Origin: Bacteroidales bacterium
GTDB taxonomy: Bacteria > Bacteroidota > Bacteroidia > Bacteroidales > WCHB1-69
Direction: 5' to 3'
Length of the DNA stretch: 16,562 nucleotides
Assembly (NCBI GenBank): GCA_016285615.1
Contig: JAEERB010000049.1
Span: 1-16,562 of the forward strand
Positions 1 through 6,817 of the stretch are shown here, piece after piece. Made by a program: the position numbers and the translations under genes. Below the pieces are notes generated by a model that saw nothing but the letters and a program-made list of their open reading frames with translations, was not told the DNA's origin and ran no database searches. The number at the start of each line of letters is the position of its first letter. Within the stretch, counting starts at the first letter, position 1.

Positions 1-2222
1 TTAGCTTCAGCACCTTCAAGTTCGGTAATCGCATTTTGGATATTCTTGATAGTAATGCTGTCCTTGGTGAGGAAGTTATTATCACTCAGATAGTTGTTGG
101 TGATATTGTTGATAGCATCCTGAATGTCGCTGTCTGTACTCATACATTTAGCCACGCTATCGCATACGTTGAGATTGAACTCATTAACACGATTCTGCAA
201 ATTGGTAATGTCTTGTTGAATGTTAGTGATAGTCGAACTGTCTTTGGTCAGGAAGTGGTTATCCTGCAGATACTGGTTGGTGATATTGTTGATAACATCC
301 TGAAGGTCGGTGTTGGTGCTCAAGCAAGCGGCCACACTGTCACATACATTGATGTTGAACTCATTTACTCTCTCTTCCAGATTGGTAATATCGTTCTGGA
401 TGTTGATGATAGTAGTGCTATCTTTGGTCAGATAGTTGTGTTCTTCCAAATAGTTCTCGGTCACATATTTGTTTTCAGTCAATACTTGGTTTACACTGTC
501 TTTGATGTTGGGTTTGTTCAAGATGAATGCGTCATCAGCAGCGTCGGTAACATTCCAGTCGCTCTGTACGTTCTCTTCTGCATTTTCCTCAATGGTAGCT
601 AACTTGTCTTGAATGTTCGTGATGGTTACGCTGTCCTTGGTCAGGAAGTGGTTATCCTGCAGATACTGGTTGGTGATATTGTTGATAACATCCTGAAGGT
701 CGGTGTTGGTGCTCAAGCAAGCGGCTACGCTGTCACATACATTGATGTTGAACTCATTTACTCTCTCTTCCAGATTGGTAATATCGTTCTGGATGTTGAT
801 GATAGTAGTGCTATCCTTGGTAAGATAATTCTTGGTCTCCAAGAATTCGTTGGTGATATTGTTGATAGTAGTAGTGCTATCTTTGGTCAGATAGTTGTGT
901 TCTTCCAAATAGTTCTTCGTAACATTGGTGATGGCACCGGTCAGAGCAGTGTTACCATCTTCCAAGCAAGCGGCTACGCTGTCGCATACATTGATGTTGA
1001 ATTCATTTACTCTCTCTTCCAGATTGGTAATATCGTTCTGGATGTTGATGATAGTGGTGCTGTCCTTGGTCAGGAAGTTGTTTGTTGACAAATAGTTCTC
1101 GGTAACATTGTTAATGGCACTGGTCAATGCAGGATTGCCATCTTCCAAGCAAGCGGCTACGCTGTCGCATACATTAATGTTGAATTCATTAACTCTACCA
1201 TCCAGATTGGTAATGTCGTTCTGGATGTTGATGATAGTGGTGCTGTCCTTGGTCAGGAAGTTGTTGTCGCCAAGATATTGCTCGGTAACATTGGTAATGG
1301 CTTCTGTTATAGCATTGTCGCCACCGATACATTTGGCCACACTGTCGCAAACATTAACTTTGAAGTCATTCAGTTTGTTCTCCAAGTTCGTTACATTTGT
1401 TTGAAGGTTCGTGATGTCGGTCAGCATATTTTGAATCAATGTGCTGTCGCTCGTCAAAACGTGGTTATCGCTCAGGAATTGGTTCAAAGCGTCTTGCAGG
1501 TCGCTGCTGGTGTTCAAGCAGGCTGCCACGCTGTCGCATACGTGCAAATTGAACTCATCAACTCTGTCAGACAGGTTGTTGACAATTTCCATAATATTTT
1601 GGTTTTCCTGACGGATTACTTCCAAAGAATCATGAATAGTATTGCTTACCCAAATGCGGATAGCGCCGGCGGTGTCGGCCAAAGCCTGTGCAGATACATA
1701 ATATTTCAAAGTGTCGGTCAATTTCTTACCAATTGAGTCAACGCGTACGTTGGTTCTAGAGATACGGATGTTCAGGTTGCTGATGGCCTGGTCGGTAACT
1801 TCGTGGATTTGTTCGTTCAAAACCTCACGATTGACAGTTCTTGCTGAGTCAGCGTGCAAGGCATAGGGAACTGCTGTTACCAGCGTTGTATTCTCAATTT
1901 TCGTGCCAGTCACATCAATGGTAGTCTTAATGGCGGCATCCCACCAAATTACGTCACTCATCTTGCCGCTAACGGGTGTTCCTTCACCAATCATCAACGA
2001 AATCAAACCATTCGCGTTGGTTGTTACTGAGTGAGTTTCACTGTAATAATTGGTAGAACCAGCTGCATCGGTAATGTCAACCGTTACGGTAACAGGTTGT
2101 TGGGCTACCAGCTGGTTAGCGCTGTTTCTTACTACAGCTTGATAACTAAGTTTTTGAGGGGTCTGTGCCATTGCAAATCCGGCTAACAGCACCATCATCA
2201 ATAAGGTAATGAATCGTTTCAT
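1..2222 (-). CDS. Repetitive coiled-coil surface protein (partial, C-terminus outside window)
   Basis: The frame is open from the ATG at 2222-2220 to the window edge, 740 codons with no stop, so the gene continues beyond position 1. It begins with a Sec signal peptide (MKRFITLLMMVLLAGFAMAQ). Residues about 21-125 form a module seen at the N-terminus of many Bacteroidetes surface proteins (SYQAVVRN, then TTNANGLISLMIG, then VPYALHA). From about residue 205 it is built of units of roughly 60 residues, each carrying C-D-S-V-A-x-C; first cysteines are at 229, 292, 352, 413, 496, 627 and 687. Between them, the stretch around NIQNDITNLEERVNEF shows strict 3-4 hydrophobic spacing, so a coiled-coil stalk is likely. 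A segment around W556 (SDWNVTDAADDAFILNKP) resembles motifs of tail-fibre and collagen-like proteins. It lies 111 bp after the FISUMP gene on the same strand with no clear promoter between, so co-transcription is plausible. An adhesin or fibre role is inference. Base composition is more AT-rich than the metabolic genes. Confidence 0.88.
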   Translation of the reverse strand, partial: MKRFITLLMMVLLAGFAMAQTPQKLSYQAVVRNSANQLVAQQPVTVTVDITDAAGSTNYYSETHSVTTNANGLISLMIGEGTPVSGKMSDVIWWDAAIKTTIDVTGTKIENTTLVTAVPYALHADSARTVNREVLNEQIHEVTDQAISNLNIRISRTNVRVDSIGKKLTDTLKYYVSAQALADTAGAIRIWVSNTIHDSLEVIRQENQNIMEIVNNLSDRVDEFNLHVCDSVAACLNTSSDLQDALNQFLSDNHVLTSDSTLIQNMLTDITNLQTNVTNLENKLNDFKVNVCDSVAKCIGGDNAITEAITNVTEQYLGDNNFLTKDSTTIINIQNDITNLDGRVNEFNINVCDSVAACLEDGNPALTSAINNVTENYLSTNNFLTKDSTTIINIQNDITNLEERVNEFNINVCDSVAACLEDGNTALTGAITNVTKNYLEEHNYLTKDSTTTINNITNEFLETKNYLTKDSTTIINIQNDITNLEERVNEFNINVCDSVAACLSTNTDLQDVINNITNQYLQDNHFLTKDSVTITNIQDKLATIEENAEENVQSDWNVTDAADDAFILNKPNIKDSVNQVLTENKYVTENYLEEHNYLTKDSTTIINIQNDITNLEERVNEFNINVCDSVAACLSTNTDLQDVINNITNQYLQDNHFLTKDSSTITNIQQDITNLQNRVNEFNLNVCDSVAKCMSTDSDIQDAINNITNNYLSDNNFLTKDSITIKNIQNAITELEGAEA
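244..428. repeat. 185-bp direct repeat, copy 1 (copy 2 at 637-821)
   Basis: Positions 244-428 and 637-821 match base for base except at three positions by my reading, with an offset of 393 bp. The offset is a multiple of three, so recombination between the copies would remove 131 codons in frame. It lies inside the stalk gene. Confidence 0.88.
637..821. repeat. 185-bp direct repeat, copy 2 (copy 1 at 244-428)
   Basis: Second copy of the near-identical block inside the stalk gene. The differences from copy 1 include two in the codons before CDSVA and one near the 3' edge. A shorter shared block, around 412-456 and 868-912, shows that fragments of the unit have been copied again within the same gap. 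Confidence 0.88.
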
Positions 2223-2333
2223 TGTTTTTGATTTTTAATTTATACTATATTATATTATTTATTTCTATTTTCAATTTATATTTATAATGTATAATTATTA
2301 ATTGTAAATTGTAAATTGTTAATTGTACATTAT

Positions 2334-3440
2334 TTACAGCGTGTAGTTTCTGATGCATCGTACGCTGTAGCCGTTGTTGTTCTTCATGGGAGTCAACATC
2401 ACGTCGCTACAGAAGCGTTTCAGCGAGAGAGCCGTTGAAGTGGTGCCGCTCACCTCCTGTGTGGTCCAGAAGGCGGTCTCACCCAGCAAGTTGCTGAAGC
2501 GGCCTGTCTGTCCTTCATAAACGCCGGCACCCACAGCCGAGAACTCAGTGCTGTTGGTGTTGTTATTGGGCATCAGCCAACCGTCGGGGGTGTTCAGTTC
2601 CTCGGCAGTGAAGCGCAGCATGGTCTCGCTCATCTCATTGGCGGTGGGCACGTGCCAGCCGTCAGGACAAACGCCCTGCACAGAGTCGGTGGCTCCGAAG
2701 TCGGGCGTACCGTTCTCAGGCAAACCAACGGCCGAGTACCAAGTGTAGAGGCGACCGTAGGTCTTCTCGTTCGAGGCCTCGTCGGCATATTGCTCGCTAT
2801 GATAAACCAGCGCCACGGGAATCTCGCTGTTGTCACCGTAGTGCTGTGCGCGCATGTTCTCCTTGGTCCAGCAGTAGCGGCCTAGAGGCAGCACGGCGTA
2901 AGTGTTGTTGTCTACGTCGGTGGCGGTCGAGTCGCAAATCAGGATCACCATTAGGTCAACCAAGCTGTCGCAGCCGAACTCGGTCTTCAACTCCTGCGGG
3001 TAGACGCCCTGTGTAGGGAATGAATCGGGCAGCGCGTAAGTAAAATAGATGGTGTCTTCCACATGGAAGATGGGGTGCACCGTCAACTTGAGCGTGGTTA
3101 CTGAGTCGTAGTGCAACGCTGAGCCCATGGGCAAGTTGCGCTCGTAGGTGTACTCGCCCTCCTGGATGGTGTCACCAATCACGAAGTCGTAATTGTTGTA
3201 CTCGCTCTGAGCGCAATGATCGTCGGCGATCTCCACTTCAATGCGCTGTGCCTGTGCCAAACCGGCAAAGACCTCATACTCGCCGCCCAGCGCCTGATAG
3301 GCGAAGAGCTGACCCAGCACCACGTAGGTGTTGTTCTGCGTGTTGCCGCCCATCGTGAAACCGCTCATTGTCACCGACTGTGACCATAGCGCCGTGGGGA
3401 GCAACAGCATCATAATCATGATTGAATAAATCTTTTTCAT
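2334..3440 (-). CDS. FISUMP-domain exported surface protein
   Basis: 368 residues. A Sec signal peptide ends near ALWS-Q21. Residues about 22-66 hold a glycine-rich module (MSGFTMGGNTQNNTYVVLGQ ... VFAGLAQAQ) resembling the 'VGQ ... GVQQP' N-terminal modules of Bacteroidetes secreted proteins. A middle region of short beta-like segments follows. The C-terminal part from about residue 185 fits the Fibrobacter succinogenes major paralogous (FISUMP) domain: YCWTKENMRA, YGRLYTWYSAVG, CPDGWHVPTANEM, FSAVGAGVYEG, then NNNGYSVRCIRNY at the end. The domain's function is unknown; extracellular display is inferred from the signal peptide. The first 90 residues are almost identical to the partial protein starting at 16293 on the other strand. 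It is the first gene of a probable two-gene unit with the stalk protein. Confidence 0.9.
   Translation of the reverse strand: MKKIYSIMIMMLLLPTALWSQSVTMSGFTMGGNTQNNTYVVLGQLFAYQALGGEYEVFAGLAQAQRIEVEIADDHCAQSEYNNYDFVIGDTIQEGEYTYERNLPMGSALHYDSVTTLKLTVHPIFHVEDTIYFTYALPDSFPTQGVYPQELKTEFGCDSLVDLMVILICDSTATDVDNNTYAVLPLGRYCWTKENMRAQHYGDNSEIPVALVYHSEQYADEASNEKTYGRLYTWYSAVGLPENGTPDFGATDSVQGVCPDGWHVPTANEMSETMLRFTAEELNTPDGWLMPNNNTNSTEFSAVGAGVYEGQTGRFSNLLGETAFWTTQEVSGTTSTALSLKRFCSDVMLTPMKNNNGYSVRCIRNYTL
3171..3395 (-). repeat. Inverted repeat, copy 1 (copy 2 at 16338-16562)
   Basis: The coding-strand sequence of 3395-3171 matches 16338-16562 with seven differences in 225 bp by my count, most of them silent. 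It covers the end of the signal peptide and the glycine-rich N-terminal module of the two FISUMP-type genes. The second copy is cut by the window edge, so the true length is unknown. Confidence 0.9.
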
Positions 3441-3513
3441 ATTGTTTTGTTTTTTTTTATCTTCTATGTTTTAACAAAATATTAATATTTTTCCACATTC
3501 TATTCTATCCTTG

Positions 3514-3521
3514 CAAAAATA
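3514..3521 (-). promoter_or_regulatory. Candidate -7 box for the FISUMP gene
   Basis: Minus-strand TATTTTTG fits the Bacteroidetes -7 consensus TAnnTTTG and sits about 74 bp before the start codon. No convincing TTTG -33 element is seen upstream, so support is weak. The rest of the 3441-3712 spacer is AT-rich with no gene or clear terminator. Confidence 0.35.
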
Positions 3522-3712
3522 AAAATATCTTTCATACATTATATATGAAAAGTTATAAACAATGCAACAACCTTCATTGCACTATTAATCAATAACTTAA
3601 ATAAAATTGAAGGGAAAGCAAAAACCATTGGGATTGCTTAAAACGATATTTTCAGCAAAAAAAATGGAAGAAAAACAGCAATTTCCTACGCAAAAGCGTC
3701 ATTCCAGCAACA

Positions 3713-4969
3713 TTACAACTTACCCTTCAGAGCCATCAATTCATATTTGGCTTTAAGCAGTTGGATGCTGTGCATTTCTTGGTTGATAAGTGACTGTATT
3801 TCATCATTCTGCTGCTTGATGAAGTCGTAAGTGGTGATGGTACCGTTCTTCAACTGCGTTTTGCAAGCCGAAGTAATCTGCGCATACTTCGCAGTAATTT
3901 GGTTATCTAATTCTAATAGCTTTTGTAAACGATCGATCTCGTTCAACTTCTCCTGAATTTGGATTTTGTTTGACTTTTCAAAATCGGCCTCCTGGCTTCT
4001 GACGATGGATTTCTGCAAATTGATAATGTCACTCACGCCCTTCGTCTTGGCCCAATGAATGAGCGGCACGTTCAAATTGACGCCAGCCACATAAAACCAA
4101 TCGAATTTATTACTGAAGATATTGAATGTCGGGCGGCCGTAACCACCTTGGGCATAGATAGATATCTTAGGCAAACTCTTTGAGAAGTGCAGTTTGCGCT
4201 GGTAGTCGAGGCAGGCCAATTGGTTTTCAAAAATGTCGTACTCATAGCGCCACGATTGTGTGGTGGTGTCCACATCAGGCAGCTGCGGCACCACAAAGAT
4301 GGCATTCGACAAATCCTTGCTGGTGAGGATGGAGAGCGACGATTTGAGCGACTCCTTAGTGGCTTGCAGCGCACCTTTCTGCTGTTCTATCTTCAAGGCT
4401 TCCAACTCGAGTTGGGCCACCGTGTTGCCATCCACAACACCTTCCTTGTACATCTTGTTGAACAGGTCGAGTTGTTCGACAAAAGTATTCTCCACACTGG
4501 AAAGGATATTGAGCTGTTTTTCAATGATTAACAAATTAAGATAGATGGAAATGACCTGCTCTTTTACCTGGTCGATTTGGATGTCGAGCTTGCGGATCTC
4601 GGCTTGGTTGAGAAGACGCTCGTACTGGCGACCATAGAACACCTTGCCGCCCTCGAAGAGCACCATCGAGAAGTCGAGGGAGATGTGATACTGATCTCGC
4701 GATAAGGTATCGACACCGGGGATAGAGAACGGCAGTTGCGGCACTTGCGACTGATAACGTGCGCCACCGTTGATTTCGAGCGTCGGATAGAGATGCGACG
4801 AAGCCTCATTTAGCTTCACCTTCAGCAACTGTGCATTAAACTCTTTCTGCACATTCACCGACGACTGGCTGACGGCCCACTGCTGGCACTCTTCAATGGT
4901 AACCACGTTTTGCGAAAATGCCGGTAGCAGCAACCCCAAGAACAGCAATATAATATAAAAGCGCTTCAT
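3713..4969 (-). CDS. TolC-family outer-membrane efflux/secretion protein
   Basis: 418 residues from the ATG at 4969. The open frame reaches 5014, but the longer version would place its start upstream of a strong promoter (4994-5023), and the signal peptide MKRFYIILLFLGLLLPAFSQ begins exactly at the internal Met. Typical TolC-family features follow: VVTIEECQQWAVSQ at the start, long amphipathic helices with many Gln, Leu and Lys residues, a first strand region near YHISLDFSMVLFEGG and a second after the internal duplication (FYVAGVNLNVPLI). TolC trimers form outer-membrane channels reached by periplasmic adaptors of RND, ABC or MFS pumps. No adaptor or pump gene is adjacent, so substrate and partner are unknown. 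The gene appears to be transcribed alone. Confidence 0.88.
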   Translation of the reverse strand: MKRFYIILLFLGLLLPAFSQNVVTIEECQQWAVSQSSVNVQKEFNAQLLKVKLNEASSHLYPTLEINGGARYQSQVPQLPFSIPGVDTLSRDQYHISLDFSMVLFEGGKVFYGRQYERLLNQAEIRKLDIQIDQVKEQVISIYLNLLIIEKQLNILSSVENTFVEQLDLFNKMYKEGVVDGNTVAQLELEALKIEQQKGALQATKESLKSSLSILTSKDLSNAIFVVPQLPDVDTTTQSWRYEYDIFENQLACLDYQRKLHFSKSLPKISIYAQGGYGRPTFNIFSNKFDWFYVAGVNLNVPLIHWAKTKGVSDIINLQKSIVRSQEADFEKSNKIQIQEKLNEIDRLQKLLELDNQITAKYAQITSACKTQLKNGTITTYDFIKQQNDEIQSLINQEMHSIQLLKAKYELMALKGKL

Positions 4970-4993
4970 GCGAATTGTCAAGATTTTCAAATG

Positions 4994-5023
4994 CAAAGAT
5001 ACAAAACAATTCATAATTCACAA
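4994..5023 (-). promoter_or_regulatory. Bacteroidetes-type promoter of the TolC-family gene
   Basis: On the minus strand TTG (5023-5021), a 19-nt spacer, then TATCTTTG (5001-4994) fit the Bacteroidetes -33/-7 pattern well. Transcription would begin around 4987, about 18 nt before the ATG at 4969. This decides the start codon, because the upstream ATG at 5014 would not be in the transcript. Confidence 0.62.
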
Positions 5024-5045
5024 TGCACGATTAAGAACAAAGAAC

Positions 5046-5121
5046 AAATTCAGAATTTAAAAAACAGAAAAAATAAAGTACAGACGCACGGCCGTGCGTC
5101 TCTTCTACAACAATTCAACAC
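5046..5121. repeat. Duplicated spacer block, copy 1 (copy 2 at 6735-6807)
   Basis: From AAATTCAGAATT through the palindrome to CAATTCAACAC, this matches 6735-6807 with one substitution and one 3-nt indel by my alignment. The two copies are direct repeats flanking rhaB. Confidence 0.9.
5082..5101 (-). repeat. REP-like palindrome a
   Basis: AGACGCACGGCCGTGCGTCT is a perfect 20-bp palindrome. On the minus strand GTAG lies just 5' of it (complement of CTAC at 5105-5108), the foot tetranucleotide of classical REP elements. It sits upstream of the rhaB promoter. Confidence 0.8.
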
Positions 5122-5136
5122 TTCAACAATCAACAA

Positions 5137-5182
5137 TTCTTAACTTCTTAACTTTTTCACTTCTCACTATTCACTTCTCACT
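5137..5182 (+). repeat. Block of 7-8 nt quasi-repeats before rhaB
   Basis: Repeated CTTAACTT-like units run into CTCACTATTCACTTCTCACT-like units. The last 20 nt (5163-5182) are identical to 14141-14160 in another spacer. The role is unknown. Confidence 0.7.
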
Positions 5183-5191
5183 AAAAACTCT

Positions 5192-5199
5192 TATATTTG
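5192..5199 (+). promoter_or_regulatory. Candidate -7 box for rhaB
   Basis: TATATTTG fits TAnnTTTG and lies 39 bp before the rhaB ATG. It would give a leader of about 30 AT-rich nt. No good -33 box is seen in the quasi-repeat block upstream. Confidence 0.5.
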
Positions 5200-5237
5200 C
5201 CCTTCCATTATAAATTATAAAATGTTAATTGTAAATT

Positions 5238-6710
5238 ATGCTTGATAAAACCTTTTTAGCTTTTGACCTCGGCGCCACCAGCGGCCGTTCCATCCTTGCC
5301 ACTATCCGCAATGGAAAACTGGAAATGCGTGAACTGACGCGCTTCCCCAACGCTATCATGGAAGTGCACGGCAAATATTATTGGGACATCTTCTCCCTTT
5401 ATCAAGCCTTGAAAGAAGGCCTTGTTGCTTGCGCCAAGGAGGGTGTACATCCCGACTCGATAGGCATTGACACGTGGGGCGTTGATTTTGTGGCCGTAGC
5501 TGAAGACGGCACGCTGTTAAGTCTGCCGCGCGCATACCGCGACCCCTACACCGACGGAGCTCCCGAAGCATTTTTCAAAATAGTGCCCAAAGAGAAAGTA
5601 TATGAGCTAACAGGCATCCAGATTATGAATTTCAACAGTTTGTACCAGCTGTTTGCAGGCGTGCGCGAGCAATTTGCGCCGATGCTGAAAGCATCCAAGT
5701 TTCTCTTTGTGCCTGACGCATTATCGTATCTGCTTACTGGTCAGATGGTTTGCGAATATACCATTGCATCTACCTCGCAGATACTGAACCCGCGCAGCCG
5801 CAAGTTTGAAGGCTCGTTGCTACAGGCCGCCGGTGTGCGTCCCGACACCTTCTTGCCGCCCGTAGAGCCCGGCACCAAGGTGGGCGAACTTACCGACGCC
5901 CTCGCCCAAGAGACTGGCATTGGCAAAGTGCCCGTAGTGACTGTGGCTGGCCATGACACAGCATCGGCTGTAGTAGCCGTACCTGCTGAGAATGAGAAGT
6001 TTGCATACCTCAGCTCCGGCACATGGTCGCTGATGGGCATTGAAGTGGAAGAGCCCATCATCACACCACAATCGTACGACATGAACTTCACCAACGAAGG
6101 CGGCATTGAAGGTACCACCCGCTTCCTGAAGAACATAACTGGCATGTGGTTGCTCGAACAGTGCCGCAAGGAGTGGTCGAAGAGCGGCCGCGACTACAGC
6201 TATCCCGAAATCGTGAAGATGGCTGGCGAAGCCGAGGCCTTCCGCAGTTTGATTAACCCCGATGACGCCACCTTCGCCAACCCCGCCAGCATGACGCAAG
6301 CCATTGCCGACTACTGCCGACGCACTGGACAGCCGACGCCAGAAAACGACGCCCAGTACATCCGCTGCATCTTCGAAAGTCTGGCCCTGCGTTATCACCA
6401 AGTGCTCGATATGCTGAAGTCAGTGGCTCCGTTTGCTATCGAGAAACTACACGTCATCGGTGGTGGCTCGCAGAACAAACTGCTCAACCAGTGGACCGCC
6501 AACGCCATCGGCATGCCCGTGGTGGCCGGACCATCGGAAGCTACCGCCATCGGCAACTGCATGATGCAGGCCAAAGCCGCCGGCGTGGTCGCCTCACGCC
6601 AGGAGATGCGCCGCATTATTGCCCAATCGGTATCACTCGAAACCTTCGAACCGAAAGAGAAAGAGTTGTGGGAGAAGGCGTACGAGAGATTCTGTGTAAT
6701 CTCGAAATAA
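5238..6710 (+). CDS. rhaB: Rhamnulokinase
   Basis: 490 residues, normal length for RhaB of the FGGY carbohydrate kinase family. It phosphorylates L-rhamnulose with ATP to L-rhamnulose 1-phosphate in the cytoplasm. Visible features are the N-terminal phosphate-binding motif FDLGATSGR (9-17), the sugar-site motif DTWGVDF (78-84), GHDTASA (238-244) with D240 as the expected catalytic base, YLSSGTWSLMGIE (257-269), and the C-terminal nucleotide-binding IGGGSQNKLLNQWTANA with GPSEATAIGN. Sequence and length favour rhamnulokinase over xylulokinase or fuculokinase, and the next gene, an alpha-L-rhamnosidase, agrees. Isomerase, aldolase and transporter genes are not adjacent. The gene is bracketed by two copies of a spacer of about 75 bp carrying a REP-like palindrome. 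Confidence 0.95.
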   Translation: MLDKTFLAFDLGATSGRSILATIRNGKLEMRELTRFPNAIMEVHGKYYWDIFSLYQALKEGLVACAKEGVHPDSIGIDTWGVDFVAVAEDGTLLSLPRAYRDPYTDGAPEAFFKIVPKEKVYELTGIQIMNFNSLYQLFAGVREQFAPMLKASKFLFVPDALSYLLTGQMVCEYTIASTSQILNPRSRKFEGSLLQAAGVRPDTFLPPVEPGTKVGELTDALAQETGIGKVPVVTVAGHDTASAVVAVPAENEKFAYLSSGTWSLMGIEVEEPIITPQSYDMNFTNEGGIEGTTRFLKNITGMWLLEQCRKEWSKSGRDYSYPEIVKMAGEAEAFRSLINPDDATFANPASMTQAIADYCRRTGQPTPENDAQYIRCIFESLALRYHQVLDMLKSVAPFAIEKLHVIGGGSQNKLLNQWTANAIGMPVVAGPSEATAIGNCMMQAKAAGVVASRQEMRRIIAQSVSLETFEPKEKELWEKAYERFCVISK

Positions 6711-6734
6711 AGAACAAAGAACAGAGAACAAATA

Positions 6735-6807
6735 AAATTCAGAATTCAAAAAACAGAAAAAAAGTACAGACGCACGGCCGTGCGTCTCTTCTACAACAAT
6801 TCAACAC
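6735..6807. repeat. Duplicated spacer block, copy 2 (copy 1 at 5046-5121)
   Basis: Direct repeat of the spacer before rhaB, now between rhaB and the rhamnosidase gene. No TAnnTTTG box is visible in 6711-6817, so the rhamnosidase is probably read from the rhaB promoter through this block. Confidence 0.9.
6768..6787 (-). repeat. REP-like palindrome b
   Basis: Identical to the 20-bp palindrome at 5082-5101, with the same GTAG on the minus strand (complement of 6791-6794). Located between two probably co-transcribed genes, it could fold into a hairpin in the mRNA. Confidence 0.8.
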
Positions 6808-6817
6808 CTAACAATAC

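Larger units (their letters stand above)
150..1545 (-). repeat. About 180-bp degenerate tandem repeats inside the stalk gene
   Basis: Seven units marked by the CDSVA codons occur near 151, 331, 724, 973, 1156, 1336 and 1525, giving spacings of 180, 393, 249, 183, 180 and 189 bp. Units are similar at the DNA level as well as in protein, which suggests recent expansion or homogenisation. The two longer gaps hold extra material: partial unit fragments (LTKDST blocks) and, in the 393-bp gap, the SDWN...NKP segment. All spacings are multiples of three, so the frame is kept. Confidence 0.9.

Noticed and set aside
36..1736. Long plus-strand open frames (36-602, 609-1088, 1108-1404, 1278-1736) with repetitive sequence
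   Set aside because: They are antisense shadows of the repeated minus-strand stalk gene; the repeat keeps the opposite frames free of stops, and the minus frame has the signal peptide, known N-terminal module and heptads.
2223..2333. AATTGTAAATTGTAAATTGTT repeats as a possible attachment site or small RNA
   Set aside because: AT-rich low-complexity sequence similar to other spacers here; no inverted structure, no integrase nearby.
3687..3700. Possible terminator hairpin (ACGC-AAAA-GCGT) after the TolC-family gene
   Set aside because: The stem has only 4 bp and no T-run follows directly on the minus strand.
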